A DNA stretch of 64,000 nucleotides from Stenomitos frigidus ULC18 (GTDB lineage: Bacteria; Cyanobacteriota; Cyanobacteriia; Leptolyngbyales; Leptolyngbyaceae): positions 33,897 through 97,896 of the forward strand of contig NZ_PVWK01000158.1 of NCBI RefSeq assembly GCF_003003795.1, in the 5' to 3' direction. The translations under genes were made by a program, and so were the position numbers. Within the stretch, counting starts at the first letter, position 1, and each line of letters starts with the position of its first letter. A model generated the notes under the pieces. It saw only the letters and a list, made by a program, of their open reading frames with translations, had not been told where the DNA came from and made no database searches. Of the stretch, positions 26,188 to 35,544 are shown one piece after another.

Positions 26188-27888
26188 ATGTTGAGAGCAG
26201 TGAGGCTGAATTCGATCGCACCTGAATCTTTCTCAGAACAACCGCATGGGTTGGTAGCAACGGCACCGATCGCGCCATCACCATCCCCGATCGCAGCAAA
26301 GCAGGCGATTCGAACCAGTCTGCGGGCATCAACCCTGGATGGTGTGTTTGCGGCTGTTTTCTCGACCATCACGAGTGGGGTCTTACTCAGCAATTTTTTG
26401 GTGGAACTGCACGCCAGCCCGACGGAAATTGGGTTACTGTCGTCGATTCCTATGGTGGCAAACCTGATTCAGCCACTAGGCGCGTTTCTGGGCGATCGGG
26501 TGAATAGCCGTCACAACTACTGCCTTTGGGTGTATGCACCGTCTCGCCTGCTGTGGCTCGTCCTGGTAGCAGGCATTGCCTTTGCTCACTGGTGGCACGT
26601 AGAAGCGCAGAGATTGGTTTGGTGGACGCTGGCGATCGTGTGCCTCACCCATTTTATTGGAGCCTTAGGCAGTGCGGTCTGGCTGAGTTGGCTTGCGGCT
26701 TTGGTGCCACGCCGTCTCCGAGGGCGCTATTTTGGCATTCGCAACAGTGCGGCTAGTCTCACAAATTTACTCTGCGTACCGCTGCTAGGTTTAGCAGTAT
26801 CGGCGTTTCCCGGTGGCTCGCTGCAAGCCTTTGGGGTTGTACTGCTGTTGGGCGTTGTAGCAGGCATCATCAGTTTAGGCTTTCAATTTTTGATGGTGGA
26901 TGTGAATCCGCAAAGGCAGCAGGAGGAGGAAGGGAGTGGGGAGTGGGGAGTGGGGAGTCGGGAGTCGGGCAGCCGTCAGCCGTCAACCGTCAGCGGTCAG
27001 GAAACAGCAAACAGTGCGCCGTTGGTGATTAACCCTATTGGCTTTACAGGCGAAGCCGCAGACACTGACGGTAGAAGCCGTCAGGCATTGATAACGGATG
27101 ATAGCCAGAATCCGCACCTTATATCACTCTCTACGCCCTACGCCCTACCGCCTTTTCTAAGAGACAAAAACTTTCTCTTCTTCTTGCTGTATTTCAGTGG
27201 GTGGATGTTTGCGGTGAACTTGAGTGCGCCGTTTTTCAATTTGTATATGTTGGATAACCTGGCGATCGATGTCAGTTGGGTCACGATCTATACCAGCCTG
27301 CAAGCAGGGGCGACGCTGGTGATGCTAGTGGTCTGGGGCAGGCTTGCCGATCGGGTAGGCAATCGTCCCATTCTGCTTGCGGTTGGTATTTTGGTAGCAG
27401 TGACGCCGCTCTTTTGGCTGGGCACAGGCGCTAACACGCTGTCTGTTTGGCTCTGGCTACCTTTGCTGCATGTGATCGCAGGAGCAACTTGGGCCGCGAT
27501 CGACCTCTGCAATAACAATCTTCAACTGGGCGTTGCGCCTGTACAACAGCAGGCATCCTACTTCGCCGTAGCCGCCGCGATCGCAGGGATCAGCGGTGCG
27601 TTGGGGACAACAGTTGGGGGTTTTCTGGCAGAATTTGCAGACTATGGCGGCATTCCGGGGTTGTTTGCACTGTCGGCGATCGTCCGGTTAGTCGCACTTC
27701 TGCCGTTAGTGCTGGTACACGAGCAGCGGGGACAATCGCTCCATCAAATGATGCAAGTACTTTTTCCATCCAAAGCAGCGCCCGCCTTAGAAACTGTGCC
27801 CGCTTACAGTCAGGCAGTGCTGTTGAAAGCCCAATTGGACGATGCGACACATTGCACAGTTGACAAATCCGTCACAATGGAAGAATGA
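26188..27888 (+). CDS. MFS transporter with repeat-derived central loop
   Basis: 566 residues with about 12 hydrophobic segments of the major facilitator superfamily. The signature between segments 2 and 3 is [14 protein letters not shown] and between 8 and 9 is [14 protein letters not shown]. The long cytoplasmic loop between the two six-helix halves (about residues 246-324) contains [18 protein letters not shown] and is encoded by GGGGAGT and AGCCGTC heptamers. The substrate is unknown. The stop codon overlaps the moaA start (ATGA), so the two are translationally coupled. Start choice: TTG/ATG alternatives exist near 26188; residues 1-45 look disordered. Confidence 0.8.
   Translation: MLRAVRLNSIAPESFSEQPHGLVATAPIAPSPSPIAAKQAIRTSLRASTLDGVFAAVFSTITSGVLLSNFLVELHASPTEIGLLSSIPMVANLIQPLGAFLGDRVNSRHNYCLWVYAPSRLLWLVLVAGIAFAHWWHVEAQRLVWWTLAIVCLTHFIGALGSAVWLSWLAALVPRRLRGRYFGIRNSAASLTNLLCVPLLGLAVSAFPGGSLQAFGVVLLLGVVAGIISLGFQFLMVDVNPQRQQEEEGSGEWGVGSRESGSRQPSTVSGQETANSAPLVINPIGFTGEAADTDGRSRQALITDDSQNPHLISLSTPYALPPFLRDKNFLFFLLYFSGWMFAVNLSAPFFNLYMLDNLAIDVSWVTIYTSLQAGATLVMLVVWGRLADRVGNRPILLAVGILVAVTPLFWLGTGANTLSVWLWLPLLHVIAGATWAAIDLCNNNLQLGVAPVQQQASYFAVAAAIAGISGALGTTVGGFLAEFADYGGIPGLFALSAIVRLVALLPLVLVHEQRGQSLHQMMQVLFPSKAAPALETVPAYSQAVLLKAQLDDATHCTVDKSVTMEE
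26930..27002. repeat. Heptamer repeat tract inside MFS gene (GGGGAGT x3, AGCCGTC x2)
   Basis: GGGGAGT x3 and CGGGAGT are followed by AGCCGTC, AGCCGTC, AACCGTC and AGCGGTC. Two different heptamer families sit back to back, and the reading frame is preserved. Confidence 0.8.
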
Positions 27889-28871
27889 ACCAGGTTGACT
27901 ATCTCCGCATTAGCCTCGTCGATCGCTGCAACTTCCGCTGCCAGTACTGCATGCCAGAAGGTGCCGATCTCACCTATGCTCTACAGCAAAACTTGCTCAC
28001 GCAGGACGAACTGTTGCTGCTCTTGCATGAAGTGTTTATACCAGTGGGATTTACTCGCTTCCGCTTGACGGGCGGTGAGCCGCTGATTCGTCCTGGCATA
28101 GTGGATATTGTGCGGGCGATCGCGCAGTTTCCCGAAACAAAAGACCTATCCATGACGACGAATGCCTTCTTGCTGGCAGGCATGGCGCAAGAACTGTATG
28201 ACGCAGGCTTACGGCGCATTAATATCAGCCTGGACTCGCTGCAACCAGATGTGTTCGATGCCATTATTGGGCATCACGGACGATCTCGCTGGCAGCAAGT
28301 ATGGGACGGCATCCAGGAAGCGTATCGAGTCGGCTTCAGCCCCTTGAAGCTTAACGTAGTGGTGATTCCTGGTGTGAATGATCAGGAAGTGTTGGATTTG
28401 GCAGCGCTTAGCATTGATCGCGAGTGGCACGTGCGGTTCATCGAATTTATGCCGATCGGCAACGATTATCTGTTTAGCGATCGCGGTTGGGTGAGTTCCG
28501 AAGAGTTACGACAACGCATTCGCGATCGCTGGGGACTGACGGATGGACAGGTGCGCGGTAACGGTCCCGCTGACGTGTTCAAAATTCCGGGTGCGAAAGG
28601 AACGCTCGGCTTTATTAGCCAAATGTCCGAATGCTTCTGCGATCGCTGCAACCGGATGCGCTTCTCTGCCGATGGCTGGCTGCGTCCGTGCCTGCTCAAT
28701 GAAACGGGTCAGCTTGATTTGAAAGCAGGATTGCGATCGGGCGTTCCCCTCCACGAACTCCGACAACAAGTGCGTGACCTGCTGATGCTTAAACCCGAAA
28801 TCAACTACAAAGAACGCGATTCTGGCACCACAGGCACCTACAGCCGCACCATGTCTCAAATCGGTGGATGA
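27885..28871 (+). CDS. moaA: GTP 3',8-cyclase MoaA
   Basis: 328 residues. MoaA is a radical SAM enzyme that starts molybdenum cofactor synthesis by cyclising GTP. The N-terminal cluster motif is CNFRCQYC, followed by [13 protein letters not shown]; the C-terminal second cluster ligands are in [20 protein letters not shown]. The last residues ([13 protein letters not shown]) match the conserved GG tail that reaches the active site. The ATG overlaps the stop of the upstream MFS gene. A Moco-dependent protein is encoded at 9982, but no other moa gene is in the window. Confidence 0.95.
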   Translation: MNQVDYLRISLVDRCNFRCQYCMPEGADLTYALQQNLLTQDELLLLLHEVFIPVGFTRFRLTGGEPLIRPGIVDIVRAIAQFPETKDLSMTTNAFLLAGMAQELYDAGLRRINISLDSLQPDVFDAIIGHHGRSRWQQVWDGIQEAYRVGFSPLKLNVVVIPGVNDQEVLDLAALSIDREWHVRFIEFMPIGNDYLFSDRGWVSSEELRQRIRDRWGLTDGQVRGNGPADVFKIPGAKGTLGFISQMSECFCDRCNRMRFSADGWLRPCLLNETGQLDLKAGLRSGVPLHELRQQVRDLLMLKPEINYKERDSGTTGTYSRTMSQIGG

Positions 28872-28933
28872 GTGATTAAGTCGTTGATTGAAAGGGAAAA
28901 TTAAACACTGTAGAGCGTTCAGGAGCATCAGCC

Positions 28934-29107
28934 ATTCCTACAGCAGCACAAACTCTGGAATGTTTTAGCGTCTGCTACAGTTTAACCAAGATGTATTTGC
29001 CCATTTACATCGTTCGCATTGACGAGCGGACAGGGGATATCTTCATCTTGGCGGGTGAAGAGACGATTGTTTTGATTAACCGTGACGGTAAAAGGACATT
29101 CCCATGA
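28934..29107 (+). CDS. DUF6888-like small protein, probable ATT start
   Basis: 57 residues if translation begins at the ATT at 28934. The sequence IPTAAQTLECFSVCYSL then LTKMYLPIYIVRIDERTG and FILAGEE matches my recollection of the cyanobacterial DUF6888 family, whose members usually begin MPT. An AGGAG Shine-Dalgarno sequence at 28921-28925 is 8 bases before the ATT, and no ATG, GTG or TTG occurs in frame between the upstream stop at 28889 and the internal ATG at 28991. The stop overlaps the ATG of the next gene (29104), so the two are coupled. Function is unknown; a mutated start codon is the alternative. Confidence 0.6.
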   Translation: MPTAAQTLECFSVCYSLTKMYLPIYIVRIDERTGDIFILAGEETIVLINRDGKRTFP

Positions 29108-29319
29108 GCCAACCCAATTTTCAAGAGATGAATCGGAAACAGTTGTTGTCCTATGTCTTTGACCATCGGGACGATCAAGACGCATTTTATGCCTTAATGG
29201 ACAAACTGACGGCGGCACCCCCCTTGGCAACAATGCCTCCCGCAAATGGACGGGATGAAACCGAGGAACTGCGAAAAATTCTGGATGACATTCGCAAAAA
29301 GCGCCAGCAGGAAGAGTGA
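29104..29319 (+). CDS. DUF6887-like small protein
   Basis: 71 residues beginning MSQPNFQEMNRKQLLSYVFDHRDDQDAFYALMDKL, a pattern seen in the cyanobacterial DUF6887 family, which commonly sits next to DUF6888. The C-terminal 20 residues are charged and helical (ELRKILDDIRKKRQQEE). The ATG overlaps the stop of the preceding gene by 4 bp. Function is unknown; the compact overlapping pair looks like a two-component unit such as toxin-antitoxin, but that is speculation. Confidence 0.7.
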   Translation: MSQPNFQEMNRKQLLSYVFDHRDDQDAFYALMDKLTAAPPLATMPPANGRDETEELRKILDDIRKKRQQEE

Positions 29320-29389
29320 GCACGGTTATCGGGACTTACGCAGAAACTAAATATCCTTACTGTCTAAAGAGCTTGCTTTAAAGCGATCA

Positions 29390-29977
29390 GTGATTGATCA
29401 ACCCTGGTTTGACCTTGAAGCACCAATTATTCCTGGGCTTTCTGCAGCGGGTTTTTCACTAGGAATGAATTTAAGGGAACTTGATCACGTTTTAGCTGCT
29501 GCTAAGATAGAGGAGATCTGCCCAGGCTTCAACTGCTTTAAAGAAGTCAAAAGTTGTAGTGAGATTCTGTACGTTAAAAACACATATCTGTCTTCGTTGT
29601 ATTACAGAAATGGTACGGTACGACTTGATTTCAACAGTTGCGGCGAACTCTACTGGATATTCTTATTCGCTGGTTATTGTGGCTCCTTTGGCTTAATTAA
29701 AATTGGCAGTTCAATGCATGAAGTGCAAGAGCAAATGCCGATTTTTTATGATGATAGCGATGAGATGTTCTATCCGGATCGAGAAGTTAAGCCAGACGTA
29801 CCAGATGGAATTGCCTTTATTGCATTAGAGGAGCCGGATGAGCATAGCCAACAATGGCAGGTTCTGGGATTTAGTATTCATGACTATGAACATGAGCGCT
29901 TTTCAATCGCCAGAAACGATATTTTGCAGCAGTATCTAAACCGTCCGGCTGCACACGAGCTCTATCAAGGTCGTTAA
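29390..29977 (+). CDS. Hypothetical protein, unrecognised
   Basis: 195 residues from GTG at 29390. The protein is soluble, acidic and aromatic-rich, with two similar-looking blocks: SAAGFSLGMNLRELDHVLAA and FGLIKIGSSMHEVQEQMPIF, each a glycine-rich turn followed by an amphipathic helix. This two-block layout resembles small immunity-like proteins, but I cannot assign a family. The local base composition is lower in G+C than the neighbours and HIP1 octamers are absent, which may mean recent acquisition. It stands alone between the DUF6887 gene and crr7. Confidence 0.6.
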   Translation: MIDQPWFDLEAPIIPGLSAAGFSLGMNLRELDHVLAAAKIEEICPGFNCFKEVKSCSEILYVKNTYLSSLYYRNGTVRLDFNSCGELYWIFLFAGYCGSFGLIKIGSSMHEVQEQMPIFYDDSDEMFYPDREVKPDVPDGIAFIALEEPDEHSQQWQVLGFSIHDYEHERFSIARNDILQQYLNRPAAHELYQGR

Positions 29978-30103
29978 TTGAATCCGGCAGATTTCTAACT
30001 GTTGGTGAAAATATCACAGCATGGTTGGTCTTTCTGTAGGCTTGCGATCGCACCTTCAATGACACAACTACTAACCTTCTATCAATGCTGGAATTCTATA
30101 CGG

Positions 30104-30361
30104 CTACTTTTCCAGACGGACAGCGTACCATTGTAGAAATTCGCTGGGGCCAACATCGAGTTCGCAGGACGTTTCCAGCAGGTATTGAGCTTGTTCCTGC
30201 AATGAGGTGAAGCGTTGGAGATCTCTAGGGAGGTCGTCTTGGCGTTGAGAGAGTGCAGCCTTAAGTTTGTCGAGCAGTTCGGCAGTGCTGAGAAACTCCT
30301 CCGATCGCCCAGACTCTAGCAAAACAAAGGTATCGCTTTCATACATCCGTGGATCGGGCAT
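30104..30361 (-). CDS. crr7: Chlororespiratory reduction protein 7 (Crr7)
   Basis: 85 residues matching the Crr7 family: MPDPRMYESDTFVLLE at the start, then FLSTAELLDKLKAAL and the C-terminal block EQAQYLLETSCELDVGPSEF ending LQWYAVRLEK. In plants Crr7 is needed for assembly of the chloroplast NDH complex; in cyanobacteria it is a conserved soluble protein presumed to act on NDH-1. The length is that of the family. No NDH subunit gene is nearby. Confidence 0.82.
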   Translation of the reverse strand: MPDPRMYESDTFVLLESGRSEEFLSTAELLDKLKAALSQRQDDLPRDLQRFTSLQEQAQYLLETSCELDVGPSEFLQWYAVRLEK

Positions 30362-30534
30362 GGTTAGCTATTCTCCTGGGGGGATCAAATGTCGATGATG
30401 GGGAGGCATACTTCTATTGTGTAGCCTACTAGCCATACAGAGCATCTAGATAATTGCCTCCACACTACAGACCGTGTGGTAAATGCTTTCAAGCCCATCG
30501 CAGGTTCAAATTCACCCTATCATTCTCAACGTGT

Positions 30535-31536
30535 ATGAAGCGTTCTGCCTGTTTGATCTTCAATCCAGTGGCGGGTCAGGGTGATCCAGAACAAGATCTG
30601 GCCACGATTAAGGCCTTATTAGAGCCTGAAATTGACCTGGATATCCAACTAACCACCGAAGATGTGGGTGCCGATGCGCTAGCGATCGCCGCTGTCGAAC
30701 GGGGTGTAGATGCCATTATTGCGTCCGGTGGGGATGGTACACTCTCGGCAGCAGCAGCAGCCTTAGTGGGCACGACCATTCCCTTCGGTATTATCTCGCG
30801 TGGCACTGCCAACGCCTTTGCCAATGCACTCGATATTCCCGACACGATCGATGCTGCATGTCGAACGATCTTGGGGGGCGTAACCAAAACGGTGGATGCG
30901 GCTTACTGCAATGGCTATCCAATGGTATTGCTGGCAGGCATTGGGTTTGAAGCCGAGGCCGTCGAACTAGCCGATCGCGAGGCAAAGAACCGCTTTGGCA
31001 TGTTTGCTTATGTTCTGGCAGGGTTTCAAGCGTTGCGGCAGATGCAGACCTTTGATGCTGAAATTGAAACCGAAGACAAAATTATTAAGGTGTCAGCTGC
31101 TGCAATTACCGTCGCCAATGCGGCTCCAGCAACCTCTGTACTGGCACAGGGGCCATCAGGGGTCATCGTTGATGACGGGCTGCTAGACATTACGTTGGTA
31201 TCGCCTGCAAACAAGGCCGGTGCGATCGCGGCAACCTATCACTTGCTGCAAACTGCTTTGAGTGGCGATGCCGTCGATCGCAGTGACATTGGTTACATTC
31301 GGGCGCGACGCGTCAAGATTACGACGGAACCAGAGCAGAAAGTCGTACTGGATGGGGAATTGATTGGCACTACCCCGATCGACGTTGAGTGCGTCCCCGG
31401 TGGGCTGACACTCTTTTTCCCCCTGGTGGAGGAAGTTGTACCGACCGAAAAGCTAGAAGGACTGCCCAATCTCGTCGTTCAACTGAAAGATACTCCTGAC
31501 GGCGAGGATGGGTTTGGCGATCGCGAAACCAATTAG
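30535..31536 (+). CDS. YegS/BmrU-type lipid (diacylglycerol) kinase
   Basis: 333 residues from ATG at 30535 (MKRSACLIFNPVAGQGDPE); the frame is open 81 bp further up, but that part does not look like protein. The nucleotide-binding motif GGDGT is in IIASGGDGTLSAAA, followed by FGIISRGTANAFANALDIP. These kinases phosphorylate diacylglycerol or related lipids. The C-terminal beta-rich domain includes VVLDGELIGTTPIDVECVPG, typical of the family. The protein is cytoplasmic with no membrane helix. Confidence 0.87.
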   Translation: MKRSACLIFNPVAGQGDPEQDLATIKALLEPEIDLDIQLTTEDVGADALAIAAVERGVDAIIASGGDGTLSAAAAALVGTTIPFGIISRGTANAFANALDIPDTIDAACRTILGGVTKTVDAAYCNGYPMVLLAGIGFEAEAVELADREAKNRFGMFAYVLAGFQALRQMQTFDAEIETEDKIIKVSAAAITVANAAPATSVLAQGPSGVIVDDGLLDITLVSPANKAGAIAATYHLLQTALSGDAVDRSDIGYIRARRVKITTEPEQKVVLDGELIGTTPIDVECVPGGLTLFFPLVEEVVPTEKLEGLPNLVVQLKDTPDGEDGFGDRETN

Positions 31537-31572
31537 AGCCATGGCAGCAAATCGGTTGCTCGTGATGGGTTC

Positions 31573-31638
31573 AGAAACCGGGTTGCTCTGCGGAAAGACA
31601 CTGTCAATTTACCAGTCCTATCCAGACACCCGGTTTCT
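31573..31638. terminator. Inverted GAAACCGGGT repeats between convergent genes
   Basis: AGAAACCGGGT at 31573-31583 is the inverse of ACCCGGTTTCT at 31628-31638. The 11-bp arms are separated by 44 bp in the short gap between the lipid kinase and the convergent transporter, so they may form a two-way terminator or be two copies of the dispersed palindrome. Confidence 0.5.
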
Positions 31639-31639
31639 T

Positions 31640-33100
31640 TTACACCTTGTCCTGCGCCTGATTCCGTTTGCGTTCTTGCAGCTTCAGCAAAATTTCCGCG
31701 TGCACCTCGCGCGTGATGGGGTAGAAGTAGGTCAACAGCAATCCCACCAACAAAATTACAGTTGGTACTGGACCAATAAGTAGGCGAATGGCCCATAGGG
31801 CTGCGGGTGGTTGCATAGGAGCAGCCTGCCCCGCTGCAGTGGCAACAAAGCCAGAATATTCAAGCACTTGCCCCACGAGAAAGAGCCCGATCGCCAGCCC
31901 CACTTTTTGCAGTAGCACCATAAAGCCGTAAAAAATCCCTTCTCGCCGCTGTCCCGTATTCAGCTCATCCAGCTCAATCACATCGGGAATCATCGACCAG
32001 GGAATGAGATAAGCCGTCGAAACGCCAAAGCCCGCCATCACCGCCAGCAGATACATCAGTCCATTTTGTCCTGGCTGCAAGAAAAACAGTCCGATTTCGG
32101 CAATAATCCACAGCGACATGCCCATGAAGTAGACTACTTTTTTGCCTACCCGCTTGCTCACCTCGCTCCAGACAAAGAGCATCACCAGTCCGGTTACCTG
32201 CACAGCAATCACCACTTTGGTGAAATCGGCGTCGGTTAGCCCCATCCAGTTTTTGACGAAGTAAGGAATGATCGCGACCGTATTTTGCACTGCCAGCCAG
32301 GAACAGAGGTAGATGCCAATCACGTAGAGAAAGGGACGATTGGTGAAGGCAATTTTGAGCTGTTCGAGATAGGGTAACGACTCACCACTGCTCGTTTCCT
32401 GTCTCAGGCGTTCGGTGACCATCACGCGTTTACGTGTACCCCACACGCACCAGTAGAGCGGCAAAATGGAGATCACACCACACACTGCGCCCAGCACGAG
32501 ATATTGCTTGGTTGGATCGCCCTTAAAGGCGCTGAAAATGCCGAGCGCTAGAAGGAGAGAAAGAATACTGCCGCTGATAGAAAACGCAAACCGATAGCTG
32601 TTAAGACTGGTGCGCTCGTCGTAGTCTTGAGTCAGTTCTGGCGTGAGAGCTGTGTAAGGCAGGTTGACGATCGTATAAAAGCTATTGAAGATGATTGCAA
32701 TGACTACGTAGTACCAGAACAGCCCCCACTGGTTGGTTGATGGGTTATCGCTGAAATGGGGCACCAGCCACTGTAGAAAGAAGAAAATCCCAAACGGGAC
32801 CGAACCAACGATCAGCCAGGGTAAGCGGCGACCCCAACGACTGTGCGAGCGATCGCTTAGGATTCCAACAATGGGATCATTGATCGCATCCCAAACCTTC
32901 CCAATGAGCAGAATGCTTCCGGCTAGCCCTGCCCCTAGCCCTGCTACATCCGTGAAGAAAATCAGCAAAAAAACTGCCAGGATATTAGCAGTAATGGCTG
33001 TGCCCAAATCGCCAGCACCGTAGGCAAGCTTAGTGCTGAGGCTGAGTTTGTCTAGCGTTGGCGACTCGGATGAAGCATGATTATGCATGGCGGGATACAA
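31640..33100 (-). CDS. GPH family (MelB-like) sugar:cation symporter
   Basis: 486 residues with about 12 membrane segments. The N-terminal signature LSTKLAYGAGDLGTAITANI and the motif KVWDAINDPIVGILSDRSHSRWGRRLPW are characteristic of glycoside-pentoside-hexuronide:cation symporters. Transport of a sugar or glycoside coupled to sodium or protons is the family role; the substrate is not predictable. It is a single gene, with heptamer-like repeats in its upstream gap with the phosphoribosyltransferase gene. Confidence 0.85.
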   Translation of the reverse strand: MYPAMHNHASSESPTLDKLSLSTKLAYGAGDLGTAITANILAVFLLIFFTDVAGLGAGLAGSILLIGKVWDAINDPIVGILSDRSHSRWGRRLPWLIVGSVPFGIFFFLQWLVPHFSDNPSTNQWGLFWYYVVIAIIFNSFYTIVNLPYTALTPELTQDYDERTSLNSYRFAFSISGSILSLLLALGIFSAFKGDPTKQYLVLGAVCGVISILPLYWCVWGTRKRVMVTERLRQETSSGESLPYLEQLKIAFTNRPFLYVIGIYLCSWLAVQNTVAIIPYFVKNWMGLTDADFTKVVIAVQVTGLVMLFVWSEVSKRVGKKVVYFMGMSLWIIAEIGLFFLQPGQNGLMYLLAVMAGFGVSTAYLIPWSMIPDVIELDELNTGQRREGIFYGFMVLLQKVGLAIGLFLVGQVLEYSGFVATAAGQAAPMQPPAALWAIRLLIGPVPTVILLVGLLLTYFYPITREVHAEILLKLQERKRNQAQDKV

Positions 33101-33135
33101 GAAATTTAGCTAACAGTTGTATTATTCTCTTCAGC

Positions 33136-33232
33136 TTTAAGCGCACGCTTAAAGTGATGAGTTTTAAGTTAGTGCCTTCCGCTTAAAACCCAGAAGCCAA
33201 CACTCAAAACTTAAAACTTGCGCCTTACCGCT
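33136..33232. repeat. TTTTAAG/CTTAAAA inverted repeat tract
   Basis: Between divergent genes, TTTAAGC, GTTTTAAG and GCTTAAAA, ACTTAAAA units recur in both orientations, so the tract could form a hairpin. Related to the TTTTGAG family. Confidence 0.5.
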
Positions 33233-33257
33233 TGCCGTTCATCCTTTACATGCTGTC

Positions 33258-33791
33258 ATGTCCGACTTATACGTCTCCTGGTCAGAATATCACCAAAAAA
33301 TTGAACAGCTTGCCGTCAAGGTGCATCAGTCCGAATGGAAATTTAACCAGATCATTTGTTTAGCTAAAGGTGGGCTAAGGGTCGGTGATATCCTGGCACG
33401 CATCTTTGATTTACCGCTGGCAATTTTGGCAACCTCGTCGTATGGCGGTCCTGGCGGTCAGGTGCGCGGTTCGATCACCATTTCGCGGGATCTGTCGATG
33501 ACCACCGCTAATTTGGGTAGTCACGTGCTGCTGGTGGATGATCTCGTTGATTCTGGCGTGACGCTGAAGAAAACACTCGTTTGGCTCGATCGGCGCTACG
33601 GGTTCTATGTTGAGGATGTCCGTACAGCCGTGCTCTGGTATAAAGACTGCTCGATCATTGCACCCAACTACTACGTAGATTACTTACCCGATAATCCGTG
33701 GATTCATCAACCGTTTGAACAGTATGAAAAGATGAATCCAGCTGATTTGGCAGCAGCGCAGACTTCATCAGCTGGAACGTCATCCGTTTAG
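33258..33791 (+). CDS. Phosphoribosyltransferase
   Basis: 177 residues. The PRPP-binding loop is HVLLVDDLVDSGVTLKKTL (about residues 90-108), preceded by the pyrophosphate loop region ICLAKGGLRVGD. It resembles xanthine or hypoxanthine phosphoribosyltransferases that salvage purine bases. The C-terminal block DNPWIHQPFEQYEKM matches the purine PRTase type (hood region). There is no operon partner: the upstream transporter is divergent. Confidence 0.82.
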   Translation: MSDLYVSWSEYHQKIEQLAVKVHQSEWKFNQIICLAKGGLRVGDILARIFDLPLAILATSSYGGPGGQVRGSITISRDLSMTTANLGSHVLLVDDLVDSGVTLKKTLVWLDRRYGFYVEDVRTAVLWYKDCSIIAPNYYVDYLPDNPWIHQPFEQYEKMNPADLAAAQTSSAGTSSV

Positions 33792-34066
33792 TGCCGTCTA
33801 GCGGCCTTTCAGCGCCATTCCAGGTACGAACCGACAGTACGCCAGGCTGAATGACGGGCAAGGATGCCATTTTAGTCATCCTAAATTTGCTGTGAAATTT
33901 CAGTAATCTTACCGATATGAGGTTTCCGTAATTCTGTTGATATACTAGAACGAATGGGGTGTAGAACGGCTCCGTAAATGTGTCATACAGCCATTGAGCC
34001 GATGGCAGCAACTAGTCTTAAGTGTGCTTAAGGCGTGGCGCTTTCCAAGTTTTTCCGAGGTTTGCA

Positions 34067-34504
34067 ATGCGAGATTCTAGCGATCGCCGACCGCTCTCAA
34101 GAGCAGCCGAAGCTTCGTATACCAAGAAGCGTCTAGGCGGCTACCTGGTCGAAGCGGGTTTACTAACGACTGCCCAGATCGACGTGGCCCTTAACGATCA
34201 GAAGCTGACTGGTATGCGCTTTGGCGAGATTCTCGCAGCACGCGGTTGGGTCAAGCAGCAAACGATCGAGTATCTGATGCACAAAGTTGTGATGCCAGAA
34301 CAACAGGCAGTGAAGCAGCCGAATGGACGGGCGATCGACAACCAGCATCCCGAGGCCACAAGTGCTGCCAATGCTCGTGTCTCCGTCAGCGCCAGCCCAG
34401 CTGAACCGGAACCCAGTAAACAGCTGATGCGGCGTGAGCTTCCCATAGCTAAGCCATTACCCTCGTCTGGCAAGCCTGACGGAGATATTAGCTGGGTTGG
34501 TTAA
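34067..34504 (+). CDS. Protein with MshEN/T2SSE N-terminal-like domain, unknown function
   Basis: 145 residues from ATG at 34067; upstream in-frame codons look non-coding. Residues 20-70 (RLGGYLVEAGLLTTAQIDVA, then RFGEILAARGWVKQQTIEYL) match the pattern of the N-terminal domain of type II secretion/pilus ATPases, where the unit can bind c-di-GMP or partner proteins. The rest is a disordered Pro/Ser/Ala tail. No ATPase domain is attached. Its last 4 bp overlap the convergent AEC transporter gene. Confidence 0.68.
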   Translation: MRDSSDRRPLSRAAEASYTKKRLGGYLVEAGLLTTAQIDVALNDQKLTGMRFGEILAARGWVKQQTIEYLMHKVVMPEQQAVKQPNGRAIDNQHPEATSAANARVSVSASPAEPEPSKQLMRRELPIAKPLPSSGKPDGDISWVG

Positions 34505-35451
34505 AGCGTTCCTTCTAGCGCGCCACAGAGCCACAGCCAGAGCGGTAGCGTCAGCACCAGCACCAGACTGCCAATAATCAACGTAGTCACAGTCAGCTCC
34601 TGGTCGAGGTCATAGGCTTCGGCAATAACTAAAGTTGCAAAGGCGGGTGGCATTGCCATTTGTAATAAGATGGCTCGATACACCAAGCCTGTAACACCCA
34701 GTACCCAGAGCCCAAGGCCTAACAGCAGCGGAACGAGCAGCATTTTAATCCCAACACTGAGCAGAGCCGGTTTGAGGCGAGCCAGAGAGGACAGTTGGCT
34801 GAGCCGCATGCCAATCAGAACTAGAGAAAGCGCTACCATCCCCCAGGCAAAGCCTCGCAGTCCCTGCTCTAAGGGCACTGGCAATGGACGATCGCGGCAG
34901 GCCAACCCAAGCCCAAAGCTCCAGAGGGCAGGGTTCTTTGCCATTGCGTTGAGGGCTTGCCAATGCTTTAAGCGCGTTGCTCCTCCCAGGCGGGCTGCGA
35001 TCGCCACCCCCAGGCCATAGGCTCCCGGCGTTGACCCCAGCAGATCGTAAAAGAGCGTCCAGGCGAAGTCATGTGGGCCCACGAGCGCCAGCGCTACAGG
35101 ATAGCCAATATACCCTGTGTTGCCCAGCATTGATGCCAGCAGAAAGCTGCCTTGTGTTGGCTGGCTTAATGAGCGAGGAGCCTTGATTGGCGATCGTTGG
35201 CTAATCCACCACGCGATACCCATACCAAGCAACATCGCCAGCCATGCCACCACAGGCGCTAGCCACAGAGAGGTCGATAGATGCGCATGGCGCAGAAAAC
35301 CGACAATACTGATGGGCACTCCCACCCAAAACAGAAACTTGCCTAGACAAACTGGCATTGTCGCTGGCAACAGACGACCCAACACCCACCCACAAAAAGT
35401 CCAGCCCAACAGCGGCAAATAAATCGTTAGCAGATTGGCAGCGGTCAGCAT
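34501..35451 (-). CDS. AEC family transporter
   Basis: 316 residues with about ten membrane helices arranged as two halves, as in the auxin efflux carrier (AEC) family. Recognisable blocks are LLASMLGNTGYIGYPVALAL and MPPAFATLVIAEAYDLDQELT. Bacterial members export or import organic acids or other small anions. The stop codon overlaps the end of the convergent gene at 34504 by 4 bp, leaving no room for a separate terminator. Confidence 0.82.
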   Translation of the reverse strand: MLTAANLLTIYLPLLGWTFCGWVLGRLLPATMPVCLGKFLFWVGVPISIVGFLRHAHLSTSLWLAPVVAWLAMLLGMGIAWWISQRSPIKAPRSLSQPTQGSFLLASMLGNTGYIGYPVALALVGPHDFAWTLFYDLLGSTPGAYGLGVAIAARLGGATRLKHWQALNAMAKNPALWSFGLGLACRDRPLPVPLEQGLRGFAWGMVALSLVLIGMRLSQLSSLARLKPALLSVGIKMLLVPLLLGLGLWVLGVTGLVYRAILLQMAMPPAFATLVIAEAYDLDQELTVTTLIIGSLVLVLTLPLWLWLCGALEGTL

Positions 35452-35544
35452 GAGTGTTTGTCAAATCCAAGTAGAGATAGTGGCTTGGTCGCTCAAAAGG
35501 GTTGTACAACGGTAAAACTGTTCCCTTAGCGCTTGAACTTACCC

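Noticed and set aside
33655..34011. A 118-codon minus-strand frame between the phosphoribosyltransferase and the next gene
   Set aside because: It overlaps the 3' end of the phosphoribosyltransferase on the opposite strand and has no recognisable features.
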